Positions 1 through 7,743 of a stretch of 64,000 bases of DNA are shown in pieces (the first letter of the stretch is position 1; each line of letters opens with the position of its first letter). The notes beneath the pieces are model-generated. The model made no database searches, was not told the origin of the DNA, and saw only the letters and a program-made list of their open reading frames with translations. A program made the position numbers and the translations under genes. Origin of the DNA: Hymenobacter qilianensis (GTDB lineage: Bacteria; Bacteroidota; Bacteroidia; Cytophagales; Hymenobacteraceae); the NCBI RefSeq assembly GCF_014489555.1, contig NZ_CP060784.1, forward strand, positions 3,596,001 through 3,660,000, written 5' to 3'.

Positions 1-962
1 ACCGTTACGACGCCGGAGAATCTAACGACCCCATTGGTATCGGTTTGGCGCAGGCGGTAATAAATTTTTGGATGGGTAAGCGCAGTAGCATCTAAAAAGG
101 AATAGCTACTTCGACTAGCAGTAGTACCCCGGCCTACTACTTGCCCTACGGCAGCAAATTCAGTTCCCGTCGTGCTCCGTTCAATTGTGAACCCAGCATT
201 ATTCTGCTCGCTGGCCGTGACCCACTGCAGCTGTATGCCATCCGGCACCGCCCGAGCGTCAAATTGGACTAGGCTAACTGGTAGCGGCCGCCCTAGCAGC
301 GCGTTGGATTTTAAGGCTGCTAGCCAGCGCTCTGCCATTTTTTCCTCCCCTTGCTCGTTTGGATGCAGCTTATCGTAAAGGTCCTCTGAACCGAAACCTG
401 TATAATGATCGACGATAATTATCGACGACTCATCTGTGGTTTTCGCGCTTGCTAAGGCCGGAAGCAAGGCGTTAAACGCAGGTATCTTATTTTGAACGTC
501 ATTGTTTGTAAGATCGGTTGGTAATACCTGAGCTACAAGTACACTCACCTTCGGGTTAACCGCGCGCAACGCATCAATCAGTTTGCCTATATCGTCGCGG
601 GTATCCTCCACACTAGAGGTACCTAAAAGGTCATTGGTACCAGCATGGAGGAGCACAATGTCAGGCTGAGCGTAAGCCGCCCATTCCGGGATATAGGGGA
701 GCAATTCATCCGCTCGCAGGCCCGAGGCTCCGTCATGGTTGGGGTCAAAGTCCTGGAAGATAGTAGCCCCTCCCTCATTCGTGTTTTTAGAACCCACAAA
801 ATCGACGTCATACTTCTCCTCCTGCAACTTGAGCCACAGAGGACGACGATATGTAGTGTGCTCCGGGGTTCCGTGGGTAATCGAGTCGCCTAAGAGCATT
901 ATCTTGACTTGCGCTCTGCTCTGCAGCGCTGGCAATACCAAAAAACATACTAGGAATACCAT
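1..962 (-). CDS. Secreted SGNH/GDSL hydrolase with C-terminal adhesive/sorting region (partial)
   Basis: The frame is open from the left edge of the window up to an ATG at 960-962, so the C-terminus lies outside. A short signal peptide (residues 1-18, ending in SRAQ) is followed by block I GDSITH with the nucleophile near Ser27, block III GTND near residue 105 and block V DKLHPN near residue 200, which define an SGNH esterase/lipase-type hydrolase. From about residue 225 the sequence changes to a beta-rich segment (LQWVTASEQNNAGFTIERS) of the kind that precedes type IX secretion sorting domains in Bacteroidota, so export to the cell surface or medium is likely. The substrate cannot be told; an acetyl ester of a polysaccharide is plausible. 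Confidence 0.85.
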   Translation of the reverse strand, partial: MVFLVCFLVLPALQSRAQVKIMLLGDSITHGTPEHTTYRRPLWLKLQEEKYDVDFVGSKNTNEGGATIFQDFDPNHDGASGLRADELLPYIPEWAAYAQPDIVLLHAGTNDLLGTSSVEDTRDDIGKLIDALRAVNPKVSVLVAQVLPTDLTNNDVQNKIPAFNALLPALASAKTTDESSIIIVDHYTGFGSEDLYDKLHPNEQGEEKMAERWLAALKSNALLGRPLPVSLVQFDARAVPDGIQLQWVTASEQNNAGFTIERSTTGTEFAAVGQVVGRGTTASRSSYSFLDATALTHPKIYYRLRQTDTNGVVRFSGVVT

Positions 963-1415
963 TAAGGAGCATAAACTCCTTCGGATTGGGGCAAGCAGCG
1001 AAGTAGAATTATACGGGACAGGGGTCACTGTAGTGGTTTGTCGGCGTCGTAGCAAAAAGGGCAGCTCCCTATACGAAGTAAAAGTGTAAATGGCTCGTTT
1101 TAGAGTCTCTTAGTCACCTGTAAGGCGTTTACCGATAGTATAGCCTAATTTATGGGTGGTATGTAAAACAAGCCTGCCGCAGGCATGCAGTGCATACTAG
1201 AGGAGGGTAAAAGACCGCAAGTTGAAGAAAGTTTATCCAAACTTAATCAACTGCAGTTTTATGAAAGAGGATTTAATAGGAAAGCTCCCGTCATCAATAA
1301 GTACTGCTATAAGGTGTAAGAAGGGTTAGATAATAAGTCATCCTATGATATGAATTATATATTATATTTGTTTAGTGATATGAGTTAGTCGTCTGCCTTC
1401 CTTTAGCTTAACCAT
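963..1415. other. Intergenic region, no gene seen
   Basis: This 453-base gap lies between two divergent genes and probably carries their promoters. A short inverted repeat (GCCTGC/GCAGGC) lies near 1172-1184 and the last 130 bases are AT-rich. I see no convincing coding frame, RNA gene or repeat family here. Confidence 0.5.
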
Positions 1416-1601
1416 ATGAGAGCAAAATTCAGTGACCATCCTTTAACAAGACGACATAAGCGGCTAAGCTATCGGCTAAGGTTAGGGCTTGTTCTTGTCA
1501 TTGGGTTTATGCTAATCTTAGCCATTGCCTACTTGGTAAATCGGGGCTATCGCTATCCAGACAAGCGGACCGATTGGCGAAGTGAAGTGCCACGTGATTA
1601 G
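1416..1601 (+). CDS. Small single-pass membrane protein, hypothetical
   Basis: A 61-residue ORF with a basic N-terminus (RRHKRLSYRLR), one hydrophobic span at about residues 26-42 and a charged C-terminal tail (YPDKRTDWRSEVPRD), which fits a small inner-membrane protein with its N-terminus in the cytoplasm. An AT-rich stretch precedes the start. No family is recognised. The clear membrane topology is the main reason to believe it; a chance ORF is possible. Confidence 0.4.
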   Translation: MRAKFSDHPLTRRHKRLSYRLRLGLVLVIGFMLILAIAYLVNRGYRYPDKRTDWRSEVPRD

Positions 1602-1624
1602 GTGCGTAAGAGAAACGGTTGTTA

Positions 1625-1835
1625 TAGATACCTTATTGCGGTGGCTTTGGTCAGTCAGCCAAAACACCACGATGAAGGACAGAATAGCCGAACGGGCCAC
1701 CAAATGAACTTCCTGCTCGGCCAGCTGGGGCAGAATTGTGCGTTCCAGCCCTACCATGCCGCCCTAACTGGCATTCACTAAAAACAGGAGGATAAATTGT
1801 TGCCAGTTTTCGCGCAAGCCGAGTCGAGGAGACAT
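1625..1835 (-). pseudogene. MFS transporter, N-terminal remnant
   Basis: Reading from an ATG at 1835 gives MSPRLGLRENWQQF, a hydrophobic first helix, an in-frame TAG after about 23 codons, and then GGMVGLERTILPQLAEQE and a second hydrophobic helix (SAILSFIVVFW). This is the start of a major facilitator superfamily permease. Similarity fades after about 65 residues, so most of the gene is missing. It sits at the end of the sulfur operon. The stop plus the truncation make this a decayed gene rather than a simple sequencing break. Confidence 0.6.
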
Positions 1836-1907
1836 GGGGCACTTGAAAGGAGATAAAGCAGGAAAGCCCGACGCGGGTCGGAGGCAGGCGGCCGCGGCCA
1901 GACCAAG

Positions 1908-2318
1908 TTAATGCGGCAGCTTTTCGCGCAGGGCGCTGTAGGTCCAGGTGCCGGCCAGGGCGGCCAGAATCAGCACCGCCGCACCGGCCACCCCACTGCC
2001 CAGCTGCGCGAACAGCGGGCCGGGGCAGGCGCCGGTCAGGGCCCAGCCCAGCCCGAAGATGATGCCGCCAATCCAGGTGCCGTGGTTGTACTTTTTATCA
2101 GCAATGGCGATGGGCTCCCCGTTGAGGCTTTTCACGTGGTTGCGCTTGATAAGCTGAATGGACACCAGGCCCACCAGAATGGCCGAGCCGATGATGCCGT
2201 ACAGGTGAAAGCTCTGGAAGCGGAACATCTCCTGGATGCGCCACCAGCTGATGACTTCGCTTTTGGTCAGGATGAGGCCGAACAAGACGCCCAGCACCAG
2301 TTATTTCAGATTTTTCAT
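1908..2318 (-). CDS. YeeE/YedE (DUF6691) half-transporter with premature stop at codon 6
   Basis: The protein has about four membrane helices and the hallmark GGIIFGLGWALTGACPGPLFAQ, with the conserved cysteine of the YeeE/YedE family that moves thiosulfate or other sulfur species through the inner membrane. The natural start appears to be the ATG at 2318 (MKNLK), but codon 6 (2301-2303) is TAA where relatives would have Tyr. Translation could restart at the GTG at 2297. The partner half-transporter is immediately upstream and they should act together. The stop is a substitution, not a base loss, so it differs from the frame breaks elsewhere in the window. Confidence 0.8.
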
Positions 2319-2329
2319 GGAGGGGGAGG

Positions 2330-2889
2330 TTAAAACAGCAACGGGTAAAACACCCAGGTCATGAGCAGGCCACCGATAAAGAAGCCGATGACGGCGACTA
2401 GCGACACCCACTGCAGGTTGGAGAGGCCCGAGATGGCGTGGCCCGAGGTGCAGCCCCCGGCGTAGCGGGTGCCGAAGCCGACCAAAAAGCCCCCCAGCAC
2501 CAGAAACACCCAGCCTTTCCAGTTGGCCAAGTTTTCCAGGGCAAACAGCTCTTTGGGTAATAAGCCCGAGAAGTCCGTCAGGCCCATCTGGGCTTTCAGG
2601 TCGCGGACCGTTTCGGCCGAAATGGCAATGGTATCGGGGTGGCCCAGCACCTGGTAGCCTAAAAAGCCCCCCACCGCAATGCCGAGCACAAAAAACAGGT
2701 TCCAGATTTCGGCACGCCAATTATAAGTCAGAAAGGGAATGCCCGCGGGCACGCAGGCAGCGCACACGTGGCGCAGCGAGGAGCTGATACCCAGGGCTTT
2801 GTTGCCGATGAGCAGCAACGCGGGGACGGTCAGCCCGATCAGGGGCCGGCCACGTACCAGGGCCAAGGCTGGCGAAGTAACTCAAGCAT
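2330..2889 (-). CDS. YeeE/YedE family half-transporter (frame break near 2842)
   Basis: An integral membrane protein with the family signature GTRYAGGCTSGHAISGLSNLQW, including the conserved Cys of the sulfur-transporting YeeE/YedE fold, and HVCAACVPAG near the N-terminus. From the ATG at 2889 the sequence reads MLELLRQPWPWYVAGP, then must gain one base in the G4 run 2842-2845 to continue as LIGLTVPALLL. It pairs with the next gene downstream as the two halves of one channel. Its position behind sulfurtransferases fits import or export of thiosulfate or sulfane sulfur. Confidence 0.85.
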
Positions 2890-2971
2890 AAAGCAGAAAA
2901 ATCAAAAGAAAAACAGGGAAAAAAGTGGCCTGCGGCATGGGCTGTCAGGCCGGCGGGCAAGGAGCCGGGGG

Positions 2972-3310
2972 CTAGCGAACCAGCTTCTCGGGCCAGTCCA
3001 TGACGCCGCCCAGCAGGTTAGCGACGGTCGTAAATCCGGCGCCGGTAAGCTGGGCGGCGGCCGTGGCGGAGCGGGCTCCGCTGCGGCAGTACACGTAAGT
3101 GGGCTGAGCTTTATCCAGCGCGGCCACGCGCCGGGCAAACTCAGGGCTGGTCACGTCGAGATTGACGGCCCCGGGCAGGTGGCCGGCGGCAAACTCATCA
3201 GGCCGGCGCACGTCCAGCAGCAGCGCGCCGGGCTGGCGCAAGCCGGCGGCAAACTCGGCCGGTTTTAGGTTTTGGTAGGCTTTCGAAGTTGAATTAAATA
3301 GACCGAACAT
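2972..3310 (-). CDS. Single-domain rhodanese sulfurtransferase
   Basis: A 112-residue rhodanese-like protein. The active-site loop YCRSGARS carries the cysteine that would hold a persulfide, and DVRRPDEFAAGHLPGAVNLD is the usual N-terminal rhodanese signature. There is no signal peptide, so it acts in the cytoplasm. It lies between the MBL/rhodanese fusion and the YeeE/YedE pair on the same strand and probably passes sulfane sulfur between them. Confidence 0.92.
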   Translation of the reverse strand: MFGLFNSTSKAYQNLKPAEFAAGLRQPGALLLDVRRPDEFAAGHLPGAVNLDVTSPEFARRVAALDKAQPTYVYCRSGARSATAAAQLTGAGFTTVANLLGGVMDWPEKLVR

Positions 3311-3391
3311 GGCTGGGGTAGGTTAGAAGGGTTAAGTGCAGGAAGCAGGCTGCCGCCCCGCCGGGCCGGACGGCAGCTCACGCTGGCAGAA

Positions 3392-4747
3392 TTAGTGGGC
3401 CGCGGCTGCGGTCTGGAAGGACTTTACGGCCTCGTTTAAGTCCAGCACCTTCGTGCCCGGCAGGGCCGGCGCCACGATGCTGGCCCCGGCGGCCGAGCGG
3501 TAGCCGCCGGCGCAGTGCACCACGACGGGCTTCCCGGCCGGGATTTCCTGCACCCGCTCGCGCAGCTCCGGCAGCGGAATGTTCAGGGCGCCGTCAAACA
3601 GCGGCTCGGCCTGGGCTTCGGAGGCATTGCGGATGTCCACGATGGTGTAGGCTTCCGGGTGCTGGCGGAACTGCTCCACGTCCAGCTTCGGCAGGGTTTC
3701 ATCGTTGGCAGGCGTGCCCACCAGCGCACCCTTTATCAGGGCTTCGTAGCCGATTTTGGCGGTTTTCTGAATCAGGTCTTCCCGGGCCGCCTCATCGGCT
3801 GCTACCAGGTAAAACTTCTCCTCGGGGCCGACAATGGAACCCAGCCAGGTTTCAAATTTGCCCCCCAGCTGAATATTGAGGGCACCGGCCGTGTGGCCTT
3901 GCTTGAACTCGGCTTCGGGGCGGGTGTCCACCACCAGCACGCCGGGCTCCGGTTGAACGTCGGCGGCAAGGCGTGGTACCTGCTGCACGCTGAGCGCATA
4001 GGCCGGGGCACCGGCTTTATTCAGGGCCACATCGTAGCCGAAGTACTTGGGAATGAAGGGCTGATCAGCCAGCAGCTCCTGCACAAATGCCTCCTCGGTT
4101 AAGGGCCGCAGGGCATAGTTGCCGATTTTCTCGGCCCCGATGGTGCTGCTGTTGGCCCCGCTCAAAGCTTTGCCGCAAAGCGAGCCCGCGCCGTGGGCCG
4201 GGTACACCAGCACGTCATCGGCGAGCGTCATCAGCTTTTCGCGCAGACTGTGGTACATCTGCTTGGCCAGCTCTTCGCGCTTGGCCATAATGTTGCCGGC
4301 CTTTTCGCGCAGGTCGGGGCGGCCCACGTCGCCGATGAACAGGGTATCGCCGGTAAACACGGCCACATCCTGGCCTTCGCGGCTGAGCACAATGCTGATA
4401 GAGTCGGGGGAGTGACCGGGCGTATTCAGAGCCCGGAAAGTCAGCTTGCCTACCGTGAACGAGTCGCCTTCATCGAAGGCCTCAAATGCATAATCGGCTC
4501 CCAGCAGCTTGCTCACCCGGATGATGGCGCCAGTTTGCTGGGCAATTTCCAGGTGGGAAGAGACAAAATCGGCGTGAGGGTGGGTTTCAATGACGCTGAC
4601 AATCCGGGCCTCATTCGCCTTCGCGTAGTCGTAATAGGGCTGCGGGTCACGCGCGGGGTCAATGAGCACGATTTCGCGGGCGCACTCACTGAGAATAGCA
4701 TAGGAGAAGTGGGCCAGGCCCTTGTCTTCAAACTGTTCGATTTTCAT
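3392..4747 (-). CDS. MBL-fold hydrolase fused to two rhodanese domains (persulfide dioxygenase-like)
   Basis: Residues 1 to about 235 form a metallo-beta-lactamase fold with metal ligands in THPHADFVSSH, GHSPDS, FTGDTLFIGDVGRPDL and PAHGAGS, as in glyoxalase II and persulfide dioxygenases such as ETHE1. Two rhodanese domains follow. The first has FYLVAADEA where the catalytic loop should be and lacks the cysteine; the second has VVVHCAGGYRS and should be active. The likely role is oxidation of glutathione or low-molecular-weight persulfides to sulfite, with sulfur delivered by the rhodanese. It lies between the exporter and the small rhodanese of the same operon. The length of 451 residues is normal for these fusions. 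Confidence 0.9.
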   Translation of the reverse strand: MKIEQFEDKGLAHFSYAILSECAREIVLIDPARDPQPYYDYAKANEARIVSVIETHPHADFVSSHLEIAQQTGAIIRVSKLLGADYAFEAFDEGDSFTVGKLTFRALNTPGHSPDSISIVLSREGQDVAVFTGDTLFIGDVGRPDLREKAGNIMAKREELAKQMYHSLREKLMTLADDVLVYPAHGAGSLCGKALSGANSSTIGAEKIGNYALRPLTEEAFVQELLADQPFIPKYFGYDVALNKAGAPAYALSVQQVPRLAADVQPEPGVLVVDTRPEAEFKQGHTAGALNIQLGGKFETWLGSIVGPEEKFYLVAADEAAREDLIQKTAKIGYEALIKGALVGTPANDETLPKLDVEQFRQHPEAYTIVDIRNASEAQAEPLFDGALNIPLPELRERVQEIPAGKPVVVHCAGGYRSAAGASIVAPALPGTKVLDLNEAVKSFQTAAAAH

Positions 4748-4837
4748 AATAGGAGTAGTTGGGAGGTGAGGAAAGCAGATGAAAAAGCGGTGATGGCAGG
4801 AAATGAGGGGGAATCCAAAAAGCAGCCAGAATTGAGC

Positions 4838-5653
4838 TTAGGTGGTAAAAACCAGTTCGCGCAGCAGAATAAAGGCACCCATGGCCAGAGTAAACCAGCC
4901 GAAAGCCGGCTTGAGCTTGGCGCCCGGGATGTAGCGGGCCAGGAAGGTGCCCAGCACAATACCCCCCACAGCGAAGGCCAGGAAGCCGAGCAAAAAAGGC
5001 CAGGCAATGGGGGTGCCGGCGCTCAAATCCCCGGTGAACCCGATGAGGGAGTTGACGGCAATGATGACCAGGGAGGTGCCCACCGCTGTTTTCATGGGCA
5101 GGCGGGCAAACAGCACCAGGGCGGGAATAATCAGAAAGCCGCCGCCCGCGCCCACAAAGCCCGTGAGTACGCCCACTACAGCGCCCACTGCCAGGATGAG
5201 CGGGTAGTTCACGCGGTGCTTGTGGTGCATGTCGTCGTCCAGGATTTCCTCGGCCTGCTTGCTGCGGATCATGGAAGCGGCGGCCACTACCATGAGCACG
5301 GCAAAGGCCACTAGTACCAGCAGATCTTTGGTGAAGGCAATGCTGCCCACCGTAAACAACTCGTGCGGAATGGCGGGCATCAGGTACTTGCGGGTCATAA
5401 ATACCGACACCAGCGAAGTGGCCAGAAACACCAGGGCCGTGGGAATGGACACCAGGCCCTTGCGGAAGTAGCCCGAGGCGCCCACCACCGAGGTAGAGCC
5501 CACCACAAACAGGGAGTAGGCCGTGCTCAGCACCGGGCTCACGCCCATCAGATACACCAGCACCGGCACGGTGAGAATGGAGCCGCCCCCGCCCATAATG
5601 CCCAGGGAAAGGCCGATAAAGATGGCCGCGAAGTAGCCGACGAGGTGTAACAT
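4838..5653 (-). CDS. Sulfite exporter TauE/SafE family permease
   Basis: 271 residues with about eight hydrophobic spans and the family features [17 protein letters not shown] near the N-terminus and [17 protein letters not shown] in the middle. TauE/SafE proteins export sulfite and related anions. As the first structural gene of the operon, next to a persulfide dioxygenase-like enzyme that would produce sulfite, an export role fits well. A candidate ArsR operator lies 26 bases upstream of its start. Confidence 0.92.
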   Translation of the reverse strand: MLHLVGYFAAIFIGLSLGIMGGGGSILTVPVLVYLMGVSPVLSTAYSLFVVGSTSVVGASGYFRKGLVSIPTALVFLATSLVSVFMTRKYLMPAIPHELFTVGSIAFTKDLLVLVAFAVLMVVAAASMIRSKQAEEILDDDMHHKHRVNYPLILAVGAVVGVLTGFVGAGGGFLIIPALVLFARLPMKTAVGTSLVIIAVNSLIGFTGDLSAGTPIAWPFLLGFLAFAVGGIVLGTFLARYIPGAKLKPAFGWFTLAMGAFILLRELVFTT

Positions 5654-5678
5654 GCGAGCTTATGTGAATGTATGTAAT

Positions 5679-5700
5679 TATGAAAAGATGTTCATGTATA
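5679..5700 (-). promoter_or_regulatory. Candidate ArsR operator in front of the exporter operon
   Basis: On the minus strand this site reads TATACATGAACA, five variable bases, then TCATA. It contains the inverted repeat ATGA-N8-TCAT. The same arrangement, with only the five central bases different, occurs at 6058-6079 in front of the regulator gene. Its position 26 bases upstream of the tauE start suits repression. Confidence 0.65.
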
Positions 5701-5724
5701 TGGTCAAAAAAAGGCCGGCTCCGA

Positions 5725-6042
5725 TTACAGGAACGTGCAGCTGGCCAGGCACTGAATCACGTCCACTACTTCGCGCATTTTCAGCGAATAAAAGATGTTT
5801 TTGCCGTCGCGGGTGCTGCTCAGAATGCCCTTGAGCTTCATGCCCGTCAGGTGGTGGGAAAGCAGGCTTTGCTCCACGCTCAGCTTTTCGCTGATATCAG
5901 TAACCGAGAGGCTCTCCTGACCCGAGAGCAGCTGCACAATGGCAATGCGGGTAGGGTGGGCCGTGGTCTTGAGGATGAAGGCCACCTTCTCCATCTTTTC
6001 GGTGGTCAGATTTAAGTCAGTGGGCGCGGTAGTGGGTGTCAT
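5725..6042 (-). CDS. ArsR/SmtB-family transcriptional repressor of the sulfur operon
   Basis: A winged-helix protein with the ArsR signature AHPTRIAIVQLLSGQESLSV and a recognition helix around SVEQSLLSHHLTGMK. It has no ELCVCDL metal site. Its only cysteines are a pair at the very C-terminus (QCLASC), so thiol or persulfide sensing in the manner of SqrR/BigR is an inference. The ATG at 6042 is preferred over 6066 because the upstream ATG lies inside the candidate operator at 6058-6079. It is likely autoregulated and co-regulates the tauE operon. Confidence 0.88.
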   Translation of the reverse strand: MTPTTAPTDLNLTTEKMEKVAFILKTTAHPTRIAIVQLLSGQESLSVTDISEKLSVEQSLLSHHLTGMKLKGILSSTRDGKNIFYSLKMREVVDVIQCLASCTFL

Positions 6043-6057
6043 ATGGCGCTTCAAATG

Positions 6058-6079
6058 TATGATCATTTGTTCATGTATA
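6058..6079 (-). promoter_or_regulatory. Candidate ArsR operator in front of the repressor gene
   Basis: This is the second copy of the site TATACATGAACA-N5-TCATA with the nested ATGA-N8-TCAT inverted repeat, 16 bases upstream of the repressor's ATG at 6042. Seventeen of the 22 positions match the copy at 5679-5700 exactly, in the same orientation and at a similar distance from a start codon. Confidence 0.65.
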
Positions 6080-6219
6080 CAAAGGTCCCGGGTGTATTGG
6101 TTCCAATGCTGTTATTTTCCTCTCGGGAATGCTGCCAAGCTTTCGCAGAAAAAGCCATCGAGTTACCACTCCCCATTGTCATTCGCCTGGTCGGATTCAT
6201 AGCACTTTAACAGCTAGCA

Positions 6220-7521
6220 CTACTTCACGCCCTTGCTGGGCAACGCCACGATAAAGGTGGAGCCCTGGCCCGGCTGGCTTTCCACCCGGATGCTGCCCCC
6301 GGCCTGGTCCACGATTTTTTTGACCAGGTACAGGCCCACGCCCGAGCCTTCCACGTGGGTATGCAAGCGCCGGAATAAGGTAAAGAGCTGCCCCTGCTGC
6401 GCCGTATCTAGGCCCAGACCATTGTCCTGCACGCGCAGCACTATCTGGCCCTCGGTGCGCTGGCTGCTCACCCGCACCAGGGGAGGGCGGTCGGGGTGGC
6501 GGTACTTGAGGCCGTTGCTGACCAGGTTGAAGATCAGGCTGCGCAGGTTCTTTTCCGAGAAGACCAAGGAGGGCTCACCCGCAAGGTCTACCTCGATCTG
6601 GCCGCCCGAGGTGGTGAGTAGGGGCTGCAGGTCTTGGCGCACGTCCTCGACCACGGCCGCTAATCTGACGACTTGCCGCGAGTGGGTGACTTCCTCCTTC
6701 ATGGTCCCGATTTCGGTCAGGCTGTTGAGCGTATGGCGAAAGCGCTCAATCGCCTGCTTCATCATCTCCAGGATGCCCGGTACCTGACCCGCTTGCTGGG
6801 CCGCGGGGGCCAGTTCCTGGGTTAAGGTCAGCACCAAGCTTTCCAGATTCACGATGGGCGCTTTCAGATCGTGGGAGGCGGCGTAGACAAAGCTGTCGAG
6901 CTCCGCATTGGTCTGCTCTAGTAGGGTATTGGCCTCCAGCAGCTCTTCGTTAGTGATGCGCAGCTCTTCGTTGACCACGGCCAACTCCTCGTTGGCGGCC
7001 TGTACCTGCTGTTGCTGCTGCAGCTGCTGCGCTTCGAGGTGTTTGCGGGCCGTGATGTCTTCCAGGGTCGTGTAGCCCCAGTCTTGCCCGTCCTCGGTGA
7101 ACAGGACGGAGGTTACCCGGCACCAAAAGTGGAGACCATTAGCCCGTATAAAGTAGCTTTCGAGCACATAGGAGGGCAGGTGGTGAGACCATAAGGCTTC
7201 GCGCAGGCGGTTCCAGTCGGCTTTATAGTGAGGGTGAACGAAGTCCAGGATAACCCGGTCCAGCAGCTCCTCGGGGCTCTTGAGACCCAGCATAGCCGCA
7301 ATGGCCGGGTTGGCCTGGCGGATAGTTAAATCGGGGCCAATGATTTTCTGGCCTAGCGGGGAGGCTTCAAACACACTGCGGAAGCGCACCTGGCTGTGCT
7401 GGTAGGCCTCAGCCAGGGCCTGATACTCGGCCTGGACGACGCGCTGGGCCTTCAGGAGCGCTATTTCGGCCCGAAGGGCTTGGTTTTCCACTTCCAGGGA
7501 AGGGCGGTCAGAGAAAGACAT
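6220..7521 (-). CDS. PAS-domain sensor histidine kinase
   Basis: About 433 residues from the ATG at 7521. There is no membrane span. An N-terminal coiled coil is followed by a PAS domain (about residues 45-165, with the PAC-like GYTTLEDITARKHLE), a long Gln/Glu-rich coiled coil of ELxxxNEEL repeats, a HisKA domain with phospho-acceptor His in SHDLKAP near residue 219, and a HATPase domain with NLVSNGLKY (N box), DNGLGLD (G1) and GSGVGLYLVKKIV (G2). It is a soluble hybrid-less kinase. No response regulator lies beside it, so its partner is elsewhere. A longer start at 7608 is possible but adds an unlikely tail. Confidence 0.9.
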   Translation of the reverse strand: MSFSDRPSLEVENQALRAEIALLKAQRVVQAEYQALAEAYQHSQVRFRSVFEASPLGQKIIGPDLTIRQANPAIAAMLGLKSPEELLDRVILDFVHPHYKADWNRLREALWSHHLPSYVLESYFIRANGLHFWCRVTSVLFTEDGQDWGYTTLEDITARKHLEAQQLQQQQQVQAANEELAVVNEELRITNEELLEANTLLEQTNAELDSFVYAASHDLKAPIVNLESLVLTLTQELAPAAQQAGQVPGILEMMKQAIERFRHTLNSLTEIGTMKEEVTHSRQVVRLAAVVEDVRQDLQPLLTTSGGQIEVDLAGEPSLVFSEKNLRSLIFNLVSNGLKYRHPDRPPLVRVSSQRTEGQIVLRVQDNGLGLDTAQQGQLFTLFRRLHTHVEGSGVGLYLVKKIVDQAGGSIRVESQPGQGSTFIVALPSKGVK

Positions 7522-7743
7522 AGCAGAGTGAAAAGCAACGTCAGGGAAGCCAACAGAAGATACTAAAGGAAGTGGTACGTAACGGATAAACGTCCGGACG
7601 CTACCCAAGCATAACTCAAAAATAAAAATACCAGCTACGCGCCTCGTTTGTGCAAAGGTATTTCAGGCATAAACCTGCAACCTTTCTAAGGAAAATAAGC
7701 TGGAACCCGGCGTAGGATTCGACGGACAACTAATCCAGAAAGC

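Noticed and set aside
4193..5314. Long plus-strand ORF of 373 codons
   Set aside because: It lies opposite two well-supported minus-strand genes (MBL/rhodanese and TauE/SafE) and shows the Gly/Gln/His-rich composition of an antisense shadow.
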